A stretch of DNA of 64,000 bases from Neorhizobium galegae bv. orientalis str. HAMBI 540. GTDB taxonomy: Bacteria; Pseudomonadota; Alphaproteobacteria; Rhizobiales; Rhizobiaceae. The notes beneath the pieces are model-generated. The model searched no databases and was not told where the DNA came from. It was given only the letters and a program-made list of their open reading frames with translations. Location: NCBI RefSeq assembly GCF_000731315.1, contig NZ_HG938353.1:4406001-4470000 (forward strand), written 5' to 3'. Below are positions 49,167 through 56,905 of the stretch, in pieces. A program made the translations under genes and the position numbers. Numbering within the stretch: position 1 is the first letter of the stretch; each line of letters opens with the position of its first letter.

Positions 49167-50024
49167 TCAGCGCATGGCGGCGGCTTCGGCCATCATGCCG
49201 GATGTGTCGATCGCGACCGGAGCCTCGCCGCGACGGGTGGAGGCGAGGCTGGTCGATGTCATCGTCTCGTCGATCCCGGCGCCATCCCTGTCGGAGCCGT
49301 AGATCTCGCGCACCGCATTGGCATTGAGCTCCTGCGGCGGTCCGTCGAAGACGACGCGGCCGCCCGCCATGCCGATAATCCGTTCGCAATAGCTGCGGGC
49401 GGTATCGAGGGTGTGCAGATTGGTGATGACCGTGATGCCTTCGCGCTCGTTGATGTCGCGCAACGCATCCATGACGATCTTGGCATTGAGCGGATCAAGC
49501 GAGGCGATCGGCTCGTCGGCGAGCATCATTTTCGGGGCCTGCACCAGCGCACGGGCAATCGCCACGCGCTGCTGCTGTCCGCCGGACAATGTTCCGGCCG
49601 CCTGCAACGCCGTCTGTTCGATGCCGAGTCGCTCGAGCGCCGCCATCGCCATGACGCGCTCGTCACGGCTGAAGATTTTCAAGAGGCTCATCGTTGTCGA
49701 GCGGTGATTGAGACGGCCGAGCAGCACATTGGTCATCACGTCGAGGCGTGGCACCAGGTTGAACTGCTGGAAGATCATCGCGCAGTCGCGCTGCCAGTTG
49801 CGCAGTGCCCGGCCCTTGAGGGAGGAGACTTCGGCGCCGTTGAAATAGATGGAGCCGGAACTCGGCTCCTGCAGGCGGTTGATCATGCGCAGCAGGGTCG
49901 ACTTGCCGGCGCCGGAGCGGCCGATGATGCCGACCATCTGGCCCTGGGGAATCTCGACGTTCACGGCGTTCACCGCGATACGATCGCCGAAACGGCGGGT
50001 GATGTCCCTCAACTCGAACTTCAT
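49167..50024 (-). CDS. phnC: Phosphonate ABC transporter ATP-binding protein
   Basis: 285-residue ABC ATPase. Walker A is [17 protein letters not shown], the signature [17 protein letters not shown] and Walker [32 protein letters not shown] marks the H-loop. The last 45 residues extend beyond the usual domain ([20 protein letters not shown]). It is first gene of the second phn transcript: the preceding 114 bases contain a terminator for the upstream genes and a Pho-box promoter. Confidence 0.95.
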   Translation of the reverse strand: MKFELRDITRRFGDRIAVNAVNVEIPQGQMVGIIGRSGAGKSTLLRMINRLQEPSSGSIYFNGAEVSSLKGRALRNWQRDCAMIFQQFNLVPRLDVMTNVLLGRLNHRSTTMSLLKIFSRDERVMAMAALERLGIEQTALQAAGTLSGGQQQRVAIARALVQAPKMMLADEPIASLDPLNAKIVMDALRDINEREGITVITNLHTLDTARSYCERIIGMAGGRVVFDGPPQELNANAVREIYGSDRDGAGIDETMTSTSLASTRRGEAPVAIDTSGMMAEAAAMR

Positions 50025-50084
50025 GCTCTCTCGCCAATTCAGCCTTTTTCTGAGAGCTCGATAGCGATGGTTGATGAAGTCTGA

Positions 50085-50103
50085 ATGTCGGTTTTATGTC
50101 GGT
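50085..50103 (-). promoter_or_regulatory. Pho box upstream of phnC
   Basis: On the minus strand CCGACATAAAACCGACAT is a direct repeat with 11-base period, close to the PhoB consensus CTGTCAT-N4-CTGTCAT. It ends about 60 bases before the phnC ATG and should place the phnCDEE-DUF1045-phnMN transcript under phosphate control. Confidence 0.75.
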
Positions 50104-50115
50104 TTTATTATATTC

Positions 50116-50138
50116 CGAAAGCGTCCGTCACGCTTTCG
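50116..50138 (-). terminator. Hairpin after the hexapeptide-transferase gene
   Basis: CGAAAGCGT (50116-50124) and ACGCTTTCG (50130-50138) pair perfectly around CCGTC, directly after the stop codon on the minus strand. The sequence following it in that direction is AT-rich (GAATATAATAAAA) but not a T-run, so termination may be partial. Confidence 0.65.
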
Positions 50139-50756
50139 TTATGTGGCATGACGTGACACGAATTCCTCTGCCGAAAGTGCCCGGAAATCATCGAGAGCAG
50201 CTCTCAGTTTCAGGTGATCCCAGTCCCACCAGGCAAGCCGGTCCATCGCCTCGCCGACCGCTTTTGTGAAACGTTCGCGGATGAGTTTCGCCGGCACGCC
50301 GCCGACGATCGTATAGGGCGCGATGTCCTTCGAGACGACCGCACCGGCGCCGATCACAGCGCCATTGCCGACGGTAACGCCCGGCAGAACGGTGGCGCCA
50401 TGGCCGATCCACACGTCATGGCCGACGGTGACGCGATGGTCGCGCCGCCATTCGAAGAAGCTCTTTTCGTCTTCCGCGTCGTCCCAGTAGTTGGCGGCGC
50501 GATAGGTGAAATGATGCAGCGTCGCCCGCCAGGTCGGGTGGTTGGTGGCGTTGATGCGCACCGAGGCCGCCATGTTGACGAACTTGCCGATCGTCGCGCA
50601 CCAGATCGAGCCGTCCTGCATGATGTAGGAATAGGCGCCGATCTCGGCCTCGCTGATGCGGCAGCGTTCGGAAACTTCCGTATACGGGCCGAGCGTGGAA
50701 TTGCTGACGTTTGCCGTTTCGTGGATTGCGGGCTCGAGCCCCACCTTGACGCTCAT
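50139..50756 (-). CDS. Hexapeptide-repeat acetyltransferase of the phn operon (DapD/DapH-like)
   Basis: 205-residue left-handed beta-helix protein. The hexapeptide repeats are visible from STLGPYTEVSERCRISEAEI to GHDVWIGHGATVLPGVTVGNGAVIGAGAVVSKDIAPYTIVGG. This is the xenobiotic acetyltransferase-like group found inside phosphonate operons. The acceptor is unknown; N-acetylation of aminoalkylphosphonates, the job of PhnO elsewhere, is one possibility. It overlaps phnL by four bases. Confidence 0.88.
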   Translation of the reverse strand: MSVKVGLEPAIHETANVSNSTLGPYTEVSERCRISEAEIGAYSYIMQDGSIWCATIGKFVNMAASVRINATNHPTWRATLHHFTYRAANYWDDAEDEKSFFEWRRDHRVTVGHDVWIGHGATVLPGVTVGNGAVIGAGAVVSKDIAPYTIVGGVPAKLIRERFTKAVGEAMDRLAWWDWDHLKLRAALDDFRALSAEEFVSRHAT

Positions 50757-51463
50757 GCGGCTACTGCCTTTCGCGGAGAAAATTGGGAGACGTCGAGAAC
50801 GCGGTCTGCCACCGCCTCGCGCACTTCCTCGTCGTGGAAGATTCCGAGAAGGGCGACGCCCTCGCGTTTCTTGTCCGCGATCATATCCACGACGACGCGC
50901 CGGTTGACCGCGTCGAGCGACGCGGTCGGCTCGTCGAGGAGCAGGATGCGGTGGCTGGTGATGAAACCGCGGGCGATGTTGACCCGCTGCTGCTCGCCAC
51001 CCGAAAACGTCGCGGGCGGCAGGCTCCAGAGCTCCCGCGGCAGATTGAGCTTGGCCAGAAGCTCGGCCGCCTTGTCGCGCGCTTCCGGGGCTGCGATACC
51101 GCGAGCGACCAGCGGTTCGGCGACCACGTCAAGCGCGGAGACACGCGGCACGGTGCGCAGGAACTGGCTGACATAACCGAGCGTATGGCGCCGCACGTCA
51201 AGCACGGTACGCGGATCGGCGCGGGCGATATCGACGAGCCGGTCCTTGTGATCGACGAGGATCTGCCCGGCATCGACGGCGTAGTTGCCGTAGAGCATCT
51301 TCAGGATCGAGCTCTTGCCGATGCCTGACGGTCCGCCGAGCACGACGCATTCGCCGCTCGCGACCGAAAAATTCACATCATTGACGACCGGCAGCTTGAT
51401 GCCGTCGCGCAGATGCATGGTGAAGCTTTTGAAGACCTCGGAAACGACGAGGGGAGTTGCCAT
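50753..51463 (-). CDS. phnL: C-P lyase ABC-type ATPase subunit
   Basis: 236-residue ABC ATPase. Walker A is GGPSGIGKSSILKMLYGN, the signature FSGGEQQRVNIARGFI and Walker B ILLLDEPTASLD. With PhnG, H and I it is needed to form ribose 1-methylphosphonate 5-triphosphate from ATP and phosphonate. It lies 12 bases after phnK and overlaps the following transferase gene. Confidence 0.95.
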   Translation of the reverse strand: MATPLVVSEVFKSFTMHLRDGIKLPVVNDVNFSVASGECVVLGGPSGIGKSSILKMLYGNYAVDAGQILVDHKDRLVDIARADPRTVLDVRRHTLGYVSQFLRTVPRVSALDVVAEPLVARGIAAPEARDKAAELLAKLNLPRELWSLPPATFSGGEQQRVNIARGFITSHRILLLDEPTASLDAVNRRVVVDMIADKKREGVALLGIFHDEEVREAVADRVLDVSQFSPRKAVAA

Positions 51464-51475
51464 GATCGTTTTTCC

Positions 51476-52252
51476 TCAGACCTGAAGAATGGAAGAGACG
51501 AGGAGCTGGGTATAAGGCTCGCGGGGGTCGTCGAGCACCCGGTCGGTCAGCCCGTGTTCGATCACATGGCCATCCTTCATCACCATCATCCGGTGCGACA
51601 GGAGGCGGGCGACAGCGAGATCGTGGGTGACGACGATCGCCGACAGGCCGAGATCGTTGACGAGGCCACGCACGAGATCGAGCAGGCGCGCCTGAACCGA
51701 GACGTCGAGGCCGCCGGTCGGCTCGTCCATGAACACGAGGCGCGGGCCGGTGACGAGGTTGCGGGCGATCTGCAGGCGCTGGCGCATGCCGCCGGAAAAG
51801 GCGCGGGGCTGGTCGTCGATGCGGTCGGTGCCGATCTCGACGCGGGTCAGCCAGTCGCTCGCCGTCTCGCGGATCTTGCCGTAGTGACGGTCGCCGACAG
51901 CCATCAGCCGCTCGCCGACATTGGCGCCGGCCGAGACCGTCATGCGCAGGCCATCGGCCGGGTTCTGGTGCACGAAGCCCCAGTCTGTGCGCATCAGGAA
52001 GCGCCGTTCGGCCTCGCTCATATGGTAGAGGTCGCGGAAATTGCCGTCGCGCATCCGGTATTCGACGCTGCCGGTCGTCGGCATCAGCCGGGTCGACAGG
52101 CAATTGAGCAGCGTCGTCTTGCCGGAGCCGGATTCACCGACGATGGCAAGCACTTCGCCCGGCCACAGATCGAAGGAAACATCCTTGCAGCCGATCCGGC
52201 TGCCATAGAATTTCGAGACGCCGCTGACTTTGAGAAGAGGGGTGTCGGTCAT
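51476..52252 (-). CDS. phnK: C-P lyase ABC-type ATPase subunit
   Basis: 258-residue ABC ATPase. Walker A is GESGSGKTTLLNCLS, the signature FSGGMRQRLQIARNLV and Walker B VFMDEPTGGLDVS. It binds the PhnGHIJ core complex. The N-terminus LLKVSGVSKFYGSRIGCKDV is typical. It is separated from phnJ by 229 bases filled almost entirely by a RIME-like element, unlike the tight spacing elsewhere in the operon. Confidence 0.95.
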   Translation of the reverse strand: MTDTPLLKVSGVSKFYGSRIGCKDVSFDLWPGEVLAIVGESGSGKTTLLNCLSTRLMPTTGSVEYRMRDGNFRDLYHMSEAERRFLMRTDWGFVHQNPADGLRMTVSAGANVGERLMAVGDRHYGKIRETASDWLTRVEIGTDRIDDQPRAFSGGMRQRLQIARNLVTGPRLVFMDEPTGGLDVSVQARLLDLVRGLVNDLGLSAIVVTHDLAVARLLSHRMMVMKDGHVIEHGLTDRVLDDPREPYTQLLVSSILQV

Positions 52253-52287
52253 GGCGTTTTGTCCTTGAATGTCGGCGCGTGGGGTTC

Positions 52288-52466
52288 ACCCCCCTCTGTC
52301 CTGCCGGACATCTCCCCCTCAAGGGGGGAGATCGGCAAGCGGGTAAGCCTCAGCCCCAAATGGGATCGGGCAGTTCGATAAGCGGTGTCTTCAAGAGGGA
52401 TCGAGCGGGCGCGTCTATCCAATCTCCCCCCTTGAGGGGGAGATGTCCGGCAGGACAGAGGGGGGT
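52288..52466. repeat. RIME-like palindromic element, copy 3, inside the phn operon
   Basis: Left arm 52288-52333 and right arm 52421-52466, inverted, with a spacer of 87 bases. The first hairpin here is TGTCC-TGCC-GGACA on the left and TGTCC-GGCA-GGACA on the right: both sides differ from copies 1 and 2 by paired changes. It lies between phnJ and phnK within an otherwise compact operon. Confidence 0.87.
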
Positions 52467-52481
52467 AAGCCACAACCAGTG

Positions 52482-53363
52482 TCATTCCGCTGCCTCCTTG
52501 GCAGGCGCCAGCAGGGCGCCGACATGGCCGTGTTCGCGGCGGTCCTCGCAATTGTCGGTGTCTGAACAGACGAACATGCGGCCGCCCTTGTCGTCGAGTA
52601 CCACTTCGTCGAGATAGACATTCTCGGCGCCGCAGAGCGCGCAGGGTTTGTCGAACGTCTGGATCTCGAACGGATGATCTTCGAAGTCGAGGCTGACCAC
52701 GTCCGTATAGGGTGGCACCGCGTAGATCCGCTTTTCGCGGCCGGCGCCGAACAGCTGCAGCGCTTCCGACCGGTGCATTTTCGGATTGTCGAATTTTGGC
52801 GTCGGCGACGGGTCCATCACGTAGCGGCCCGCGACCTTCACCGGATAGGCATAGGTCTTCGAAATCCGGCCGTTATGGGCGATGTCCTCGTAGAGTTTTA
52901 CATGCATGAGGCCGTATTCTTCCAGCGCATGCATCTTGCGGGTCTCGGTCTCGCGCGGCTCGAGGAAGCGCAAGGGCTCCGGGATCGGCACCTGGTAGAC
53001 GAGGATCTGGCCCTCGGCGAGCTTGTGCTCGGGAATGCGATGGCGGGTCTGGATGATCGTCGCGTCCTTGGTGTGGGTGGTGACGGCGACATTGGCGACC
53101 TTCTGGAAGAAGGCACGGATCGAGACCGCATTGGTCGTGTCGTCTGCGCCCTGGTCGATCACCTTCAGCACGTCTTCCGGGCCGATGATCGCGGCCGTCA
53201 CCTGCACGCCGCCGGTGCCCCAGCCGTAGGGCATCGGCATCTCACGGGAGGCGAAGGGCACCTGGTAACCGGGGATGGCGATCGCTTTGAGGATCGCGCG
53301 GCGGATCATCCGCTTCGTCTGCTCGTCGAGATAGGCGAAGTTGTAGGTGGCGAGGTCCGTCAT
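52482..53363 (-). CDS. phnJ: C-P lyase radical SAM subunit
   Basis: 293-residue radical-SAM enzyme that breaks the C-P bond of ribose 1-methylphosphonate 5-phosphate, releasing methane (for methylphosphonate) and the cyclic ribose phosphate. Numbered from the ATG at 53363, the radical glycine is G32. The cluster and catalytic cysteines are C241, C244, C266 and C272 (CALC...VCSDTDNC), the same numbers as in E. coli PhnJ. This exact match supports the chosen start over the in-frame ATG at 53393. All key residues are intact. Confidence 0.97.
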   Translation of the reverse strand: MTDLATYNFAYLDEQTKRMIRRAILKAIAIPGYQVPFASREMPMPYGWGTGGVQVTAAIIGPEDVLKVIDQGADDTTNAVSIRAFFQKVANVAVTTHTKDATIIQTRHRIPEHKLAEGQILVYQVPIPEPLRFLEPRETETRKMHALEEYGLMHVKLYEDIAHNGRISKTYAYPVKVAGRYVMDPSPTPKFDNPKMHRSEALQLFGAGREKRIYAVPPYTDVVSLDFEDHPFEIQTFDKPCALCGAENVYLDEVVLDDKGGRMFVCSDTDNCEDRREHGHVGALLAPAKEAAE

Positions 53364-53411
53364 CTTGGAGTATCCTGTGACTGCATGAACCAACTAGAAG
53401 GAAAGGCTGTC

Positions 53412-53642
53412 ATGGACGCCATCACTTCGAACGGATTGCTGGGCGTGGCCGTCTTCGCGGCCTTTGTCGCCTGCGGGATCATCATTCCCTTTTATGTCAT
53501 CAAACCCCCGAAAGACGCCGGGATGGCCAATGCGGGCAGCGACGGCGGCTGGGCCGGAGGCTCTGCGAGCAGCTGCGATAGCGGCAGCGCGGGCGGCGCC
53601 TGCGATGGTGGTGGTGACGGGGGAGGCGGCGGAGGCGATTGA
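53412..53642 (+). CDS. Small membrane protein with Gly/Ser/Asp/Cys-rich tail, antiparallel inside the phn operon
   Basis: 76-residue protein. A single hydrophobic segment (LLGVAVFAAFVACGIIIPFY) is followed by KPPKDAGM and a low-complexity C-terminus of about 38 residues rich in Gly, with Ser, Asp and two Cys (SSCDSGSAGGACDGGGD). AAGGAAAGG lies seven bases before the ATG at 53412. It runs opposite to the phn genes and fills the 314-base gap between phnI and phnJ. Gly-rich membrane-anchored tails of this kind occur in uncharacterised bacterial proteins; no function is known to me. It may be a real gene or a coincidence of GC-rich sequence. Confidence 0.55.
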   Translation: MDAITSNGLLGVAVFAAFVACGIIIPFYVIKPPKDAGMANAGSDGGWAGGSASSCDSGSAGGACDGGGDGGGGGGD

Positions 53643-53677
53643 GCCGCCCCTGAACTGCGGCCGAACCGGCATGGCGG

Positions 53678-54784
53678 TCATTCGGCGGCCTCCTGCAGGC
53701 CGTTGCTGCCATTGCGCGCCGCCTCGATGTCCGAGCGCATCTTGCGCACCAGCGCAAGCTCGGCCTGGAAGTCGACGTAATGCGGTAGCTTGAGATGCTC
53801 GACGAAACCCGTCGCCTGGACGTTGTCCGAATGCGAGATCACGAATTCCTCGTCCTGCGCCGGCGCGGTAATATCCTCGCCGAACTCCTCGGCCCGTAGC
53901 GCCCGGTCGACCAGCGACATCGACATCGCCTTGCGCTCGCTCTGGCCGAAGACCAGGCCGTAGCCGCGGGTGAACTGCGGCGGCGCCTTGGACGAACCCT
54001 TGAACTGGTTGACCATCTGACATTCGGTGATCCGGATGCGGCCGAGCGAGACGGCAAAGCCGAGTTCTGCGACCTCGATCTCGACTTCCACTTCGCCGAT
54101 GCGGATTTCGCCGACGAACGGGTGGTTGCCGCCGTAACCGCGCTGGGTGGAATAACCGAGCGCCAGCAGGAAGCCCTCGTCGCCGCGGGCGAGCGCCTGC
54201 AGGCGCAGATCGCGGCTCATCGGAAATTCCATCGGCTCGCGGGTGATGTCGCCGGCCTGATGGTCCTCGGAAAACTCGCCGTCCGGTTCGATCAGACCTT
54301 CATGGGCGAGAATGTCCGAGACCCGCATGATTTGCTCTTCCGGCGCGTCGCGGCGCTCAGGCTCATCGACCGGACTGTCGGTGAGCAGCGAGGGATCGAG
54401 CAGGCGGTGGGTATAGTCGAATGTCGGGCCGAGAAGCTGGCCGCCCGGCAGGTCCTTGTAGGTCGCCGAAACGCGCCGCTCGACCTTCATGGCGGCCGTA
54501 TCGACCGGAACCGAAGAGCCGAAGCGCGGCAGCGTGGTGCGATAGGCGCGCAGCAGGAAGATCGCCTCGATCATGTCGCCGCGCGACTGGCGGATGGCAA
54601 GCGCCGCGAGCGCCCGGTCGTAAAGCGAGGCCTCGGCCATCACCCGGTCGACAGCGAGGCCCAGCTGCTCGACGATCTGCTCGATGGTGACAGAAGGAAG
54701 TGAGCGATCACCCCGACGCCGGTCGGCCAGCAGCCTGTGAGCGTTGTTGATGGCGGCCTCGCCACCCTTGACGGCAACATACAT
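53678..54784 (-). CDS. phnI: C-P lyase core subunit (nucleosidase)
   Basis: 368-residue subunit of the PhnGHIJ core, with nucleosidase activity on ATP when alone and the site of triphosphate-ribose transfer in the complex. Typical sequence includes YVAVKGGEAAINNAHRLLAD, ARGDEGFLLALGYSTQRGYGGNHPFVGEIR and SDNVQATGFVEHLKLPHYVDFQAEL. It lies between phnH and phnJ, 118 bases after phnH, and is full length. Confidence 0.96.
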   Translation of the reverse strand: MYVAVKGGEAAINNAHRLLADRRRGDRSLPSVTIEQIVEQLGLAVDRVMAEASLYDRALAALAIRQSRGDMIEAIFLLRAYRTTLPRFGSSVPVDTAAMKVERRVSATYKDLPGGQLLGPTFDYTHRLLDPSLLTDSPVDEPERRDAPEEQIMRVSDILAHEGLIEPDGEFSEDHQAGDITREPMEFPMSRDLRLQALARGDEGFLLALGYSTQRGYGGNHPFVGEIRIGEVEVEIEVAELGFAVSLGRIRITECQMVNQFKGSSKAPPQFTRGYGLVFGQSERKAMSMSLVDRALRAEEFGEDITAPAQDEEFVISHSDNVQATGFVEHLKLPHYVDFQAELALVRKMRSDIEAARNGSNGLQEAAE

Positions 54785-54902
54785 GGTTCATTCTCCTGGC
54801 CATCACCGGCATTCCATGGAAGACGCGGGCGGGGTTTGGTCGTTCGGCCCCCATTGGCTGCCCCAAGCGGGCGGCCCCAAGGCTAAAAAGTCTGGCATCC
54901 GT

Positions 54903-55505
54903 TCATTGCGTTGCGATCCGTACCGTCCGCGGCAGGCATAACAGGCTCTTGCCGGCTGTCAGGATGACATCGACGCCGCGCGGGAAGAGCGCCCGGTTAT
55001 CGGCCCAAAGCCGCGGAAAGACTTCCGGCAGACCCTTCACCATGACGGTGGTCGCATGCGGAATGCCGGGGCCGGTCAGCGTCAGCGGCAGGCCTTCGCC
55101 AAGTGCTGAGACTTCGATGACCAGCGTCGTCGAACGGTCCGGATATTCCTGGGTGCCGGCCGAAAACAGGCCGAACGAGGCGAGCGTCGCACCGGCTTCA
55201 ACGAAGGCGAAGCGGGCCTCCGCTTTTTCGCGGGTGATCGGGGCTCCGGTGTGGAAACCGATCCATTCGCCGGTGGCCGATTTGGCAAGGCCGGCGCTCA
55301 ACCAGACGGGCGTTTCATGGTCGCAGAGCGTCACGGCGATCGCCCCGGCTGCTCCTCCAAGCGGCTCGGGCTGACCGACATCCGGTCCGACGATGCGGAT
55401 CGTTCCCGGACGGGCCATGCCGTCCATCAGCATGCGGAACACGCCTTGGGACTCGAAAACCGGCTCTCCGAACCCGCCGGAAAGCGCTTGCGTCTTGATG
55501 TTCAT
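54903..55505 (-). CDS. phnH: C-P lyase core subunit
   Basis: 200-residue subunit of the C-P lyase core. The N-terminal GFGEPVFESQGVFRMLMDGMARPGTI is diagnostic of the family. The C-terminal LPRLWADNRALFPRGVDVILTAG block is also typical. Its start ATG overlaps the phnG stop by one base (ATGA arrangement at 55503-55507). Confidence 0.95.
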   Translation of the reverse strand: MNIKTQALSGGFGEPVFESQGVFRMLMDGMARPGTIRIVGPDVGQPEPLGGAAGAIAVTLCDHETPVWLSAGLAKSATGEWIGFHTGAPITREKAEARFAFVEAGATLASFGLFSAGTQEYPDRSTTLVIEVSALGEGLPLTLTGPGIPHATTVMVKGLPEVFPRLWADNRALFPRGVDVILTAGKSLLCLPRTVRIATQ

Positions 55506-55984
55506 CAGTCGTCCCCCCGTACCATGGTGAAGAAATCGACGCGGGTCGCTGCCGTCTCCTCTGCCTTTTGTTTGTCCTCCACCGCGATGCGGGCCTCGAT
55601 GGGGCCGAGCAACGTGGTCTCCACGAAATCGCGCGTGTCGGCCTCCTGCCAGAGCGCGTCGAAAATGGCTGCAAGCCGGACATTGTTCTTGGCAGTGCCG
55701 AGCGCCTGCGCATGGCCGGCCGTGCCGGATGCGAGGAGCACGGTCGCCCGCGTCACCGTCGCCTCGCCAAGATTGAAGGGTGCGCCTCCGCCGCCGATGC
55801 GGCCGCGGACCATCACCAGTCCGGTCTCCGGCCCGCGCACGGGCTTGACCTCCGGTTTGGCCGGAAGCTTGTCCCAGGCGGCACGCAATTCGTCTGTCAT
55901 CGCCCGCGCAAGCAGGCCAACCGCACGGCGGCGTCCGTTGGTTTCTGCGTTCGGCCCGATTTGTTTCGCCAGGTCCATTGCCAA
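55505..55984 (-). CDS. phnG: C-P lyase core subunit
   Basis: 159-residue first gene of the phn core operon. Family sequence includes RAVGLLARAMTDELRAAWD, GLVMVRGRIGGGGAPFNLGEATVTRATVLL and GTAGHAQALGTAKNNVRLAAIFDALWQ. PhnG, H, I and L together exchange the adenine of ATP for the phosphonate. It is divergent from phnF, with operator and Pho-like sites in the 78-base space. Confidence 0.95.
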   Translation of the reverse strand: MAMDLAKQIGPNAETNGRRRAVGLLARAMTDELRAAWDKLPAKPEVKPVRGPETGLVMVRGRIGGGGAPFNLGEATVTRATVLLASGTAGHAQALGTAKNNVRLAAIFDALWQEADTRDFVETTLLGPIEARIAVEDKQKAEETAATRVDFFTMVRGDD

Positions 55985-55993
55985 GCTCCAAAA

Positions 55994-56011
55994 TGTCTAT
56001 TAATATAGACA
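55994..56011. promoter_or_regulatory. Probable PhnF operator
   Basis: TGTCTAT (55994-56000), TAAT, ATAGACA (56005-56011): a perfect palindrome of the TGTnTAnAC-like type bound by HutC-subfamily GntR repressors. It lies 10 bases before the phnG ATG. A second inverted pair, AAGTTA/TAACTT, lies at 56019-56040. Confidence 0.7.
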
Positions 56012-56046
56012 ACCATACAAGTTACCTATACTACTAACTTCCGCAT

Positions 56047-56064
56047 ATAACAAGCGTGTGACAT
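56047..56064 (-). promoter_or_regulatory. Candidate Pho box for the phnG operon
   Basis: On the minus strand ATGTCACACGCTTGTTAT has two half sites (TGTCAC and TGTTAT) with 11-base period, resembling the PhoB consensus with two deviations. It lies about 63 bases before phnG and touches the phnF start codon. Confidence 0.45.
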
Positions 56065-56803
56065 GGATACGGGGCAGACAAACGTTCACCGGCAAAACGG
56101 GGTGGCGCTCTGGCGGCAGATCGCCGACCGCATTCGCGCCTCGATCGCCAACGGCGACTACGACGCGACCGGCAAGGTGCCGCCGGAATTCACGCTGGCT
56201 GCGCAATTCGGCGTCAATCGCCATACCGTGAGAAGCGCGCTTGCCGCCCTCGCCCAGGAAGGCATCGTCCGGTCGGTGCAGGGACGCGGTACGCTGATCG
56301 AGCGCAAGGAACGGCTGAACTTCCCGATCACGCGGCGCACCCGGTTCAGCGAGGGTATCGGCGATCAGGCGCGGGAAAAGGAAGGCCTGCTGCTTCATTC
56401 GGCACAGGAACCGGCTTCAACCGATCTGTCGGCCCGGCTTCGCCTTCCCGAAGGCGCGCCGGTGATCCGGCTGGAAACGCTGAGGAAGGCGGATCACCGC
56501 CCGGTCTCCCGCTCGACGACCTGGTTTCCGGCCGAACGTTTCGGCGGCATCGAGGAGGCCTATAGCAAAAGCGGCTCGATCACGGTCGCATTCCGGATGC
56601 TCGGCCTTTCGGATTATCTGCGTGTGTCGACGGAAGTGACCGCGACCCATGCGGACGGCGCGGATCTCGTCGACCTGCAGCTATCGCCGGGAGCCATTAT
56701 CCTTGTCGCCCGCGCGCTCAATACCGATACCGAAGGCGTGCCGGTCCAATACGCCGTCAGCCGCTTTCCGGCCGATATGGTGCAGTTCACGATCGAGAAT
56801 TGA
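56063..56803 (+). CDS. phnF: GntR/HutC family phosphonate regulator
   Basis: 246-residue regulator. The N-terminal GntR winged helix reads WRQIADRIRASIANGDYDAT...TLAAQFGVNRHTVRSALAALAQEG. The C-terminal UTRA ligand-binding domain covers residues about 95-240 (FSEGIGDQAREKEGLLLHS...VQYAVSRFPADMVQF). Divergence from phnG and the palindromic sites between them support autorepression and control of the phn operon. In E. coli and mycobacteria PhnF has this role. Confidence 0.93.
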   Translation: MDTGQTNVHRQNGVALWRQIADRIRASIANGDYDATGKVPPEFTLAAQFGVNRHTVRSALAALAQEGIVRSVQGRGTLIERKERLNFPITRRTRFSEGIGDQAREKEGLLLHSAQEPASTDLSARLRLPEGAPVIRLETLRKADHRPVSRSTTWFPAERFGGIEEAYSKSGSITVAFRMLGLSDYLRVSTEVTATHADGADLVDLQLSPGAIILVARALNTDTEGVPVQYAVSRFPADMVQFTIEN

Positions 56804-56905
56804 GCTCTAGCCAGACGTCAACAATCATGTGGAGCAAAATCCGAGATTTCTCGCTGGCACTCGTTTCAGTGGTACGATCCCAAAGCTCGAAACTGGTGAT
56901 TCCCG

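Noticed and set aside
1286..52466. CRISPR array suggested by repeated palindromes
   Set aside because: The three copies are far apart, arm-paired and without regularly spaced short repeats or cas genes.
52674..53411. Plus-strand frame upstream of the Gly-tailed small protein
   Set aside because: The upstream part is antisense to phnJ; only the part from the ATG at 53412 has a ribosome site and a sensible protein pattern.
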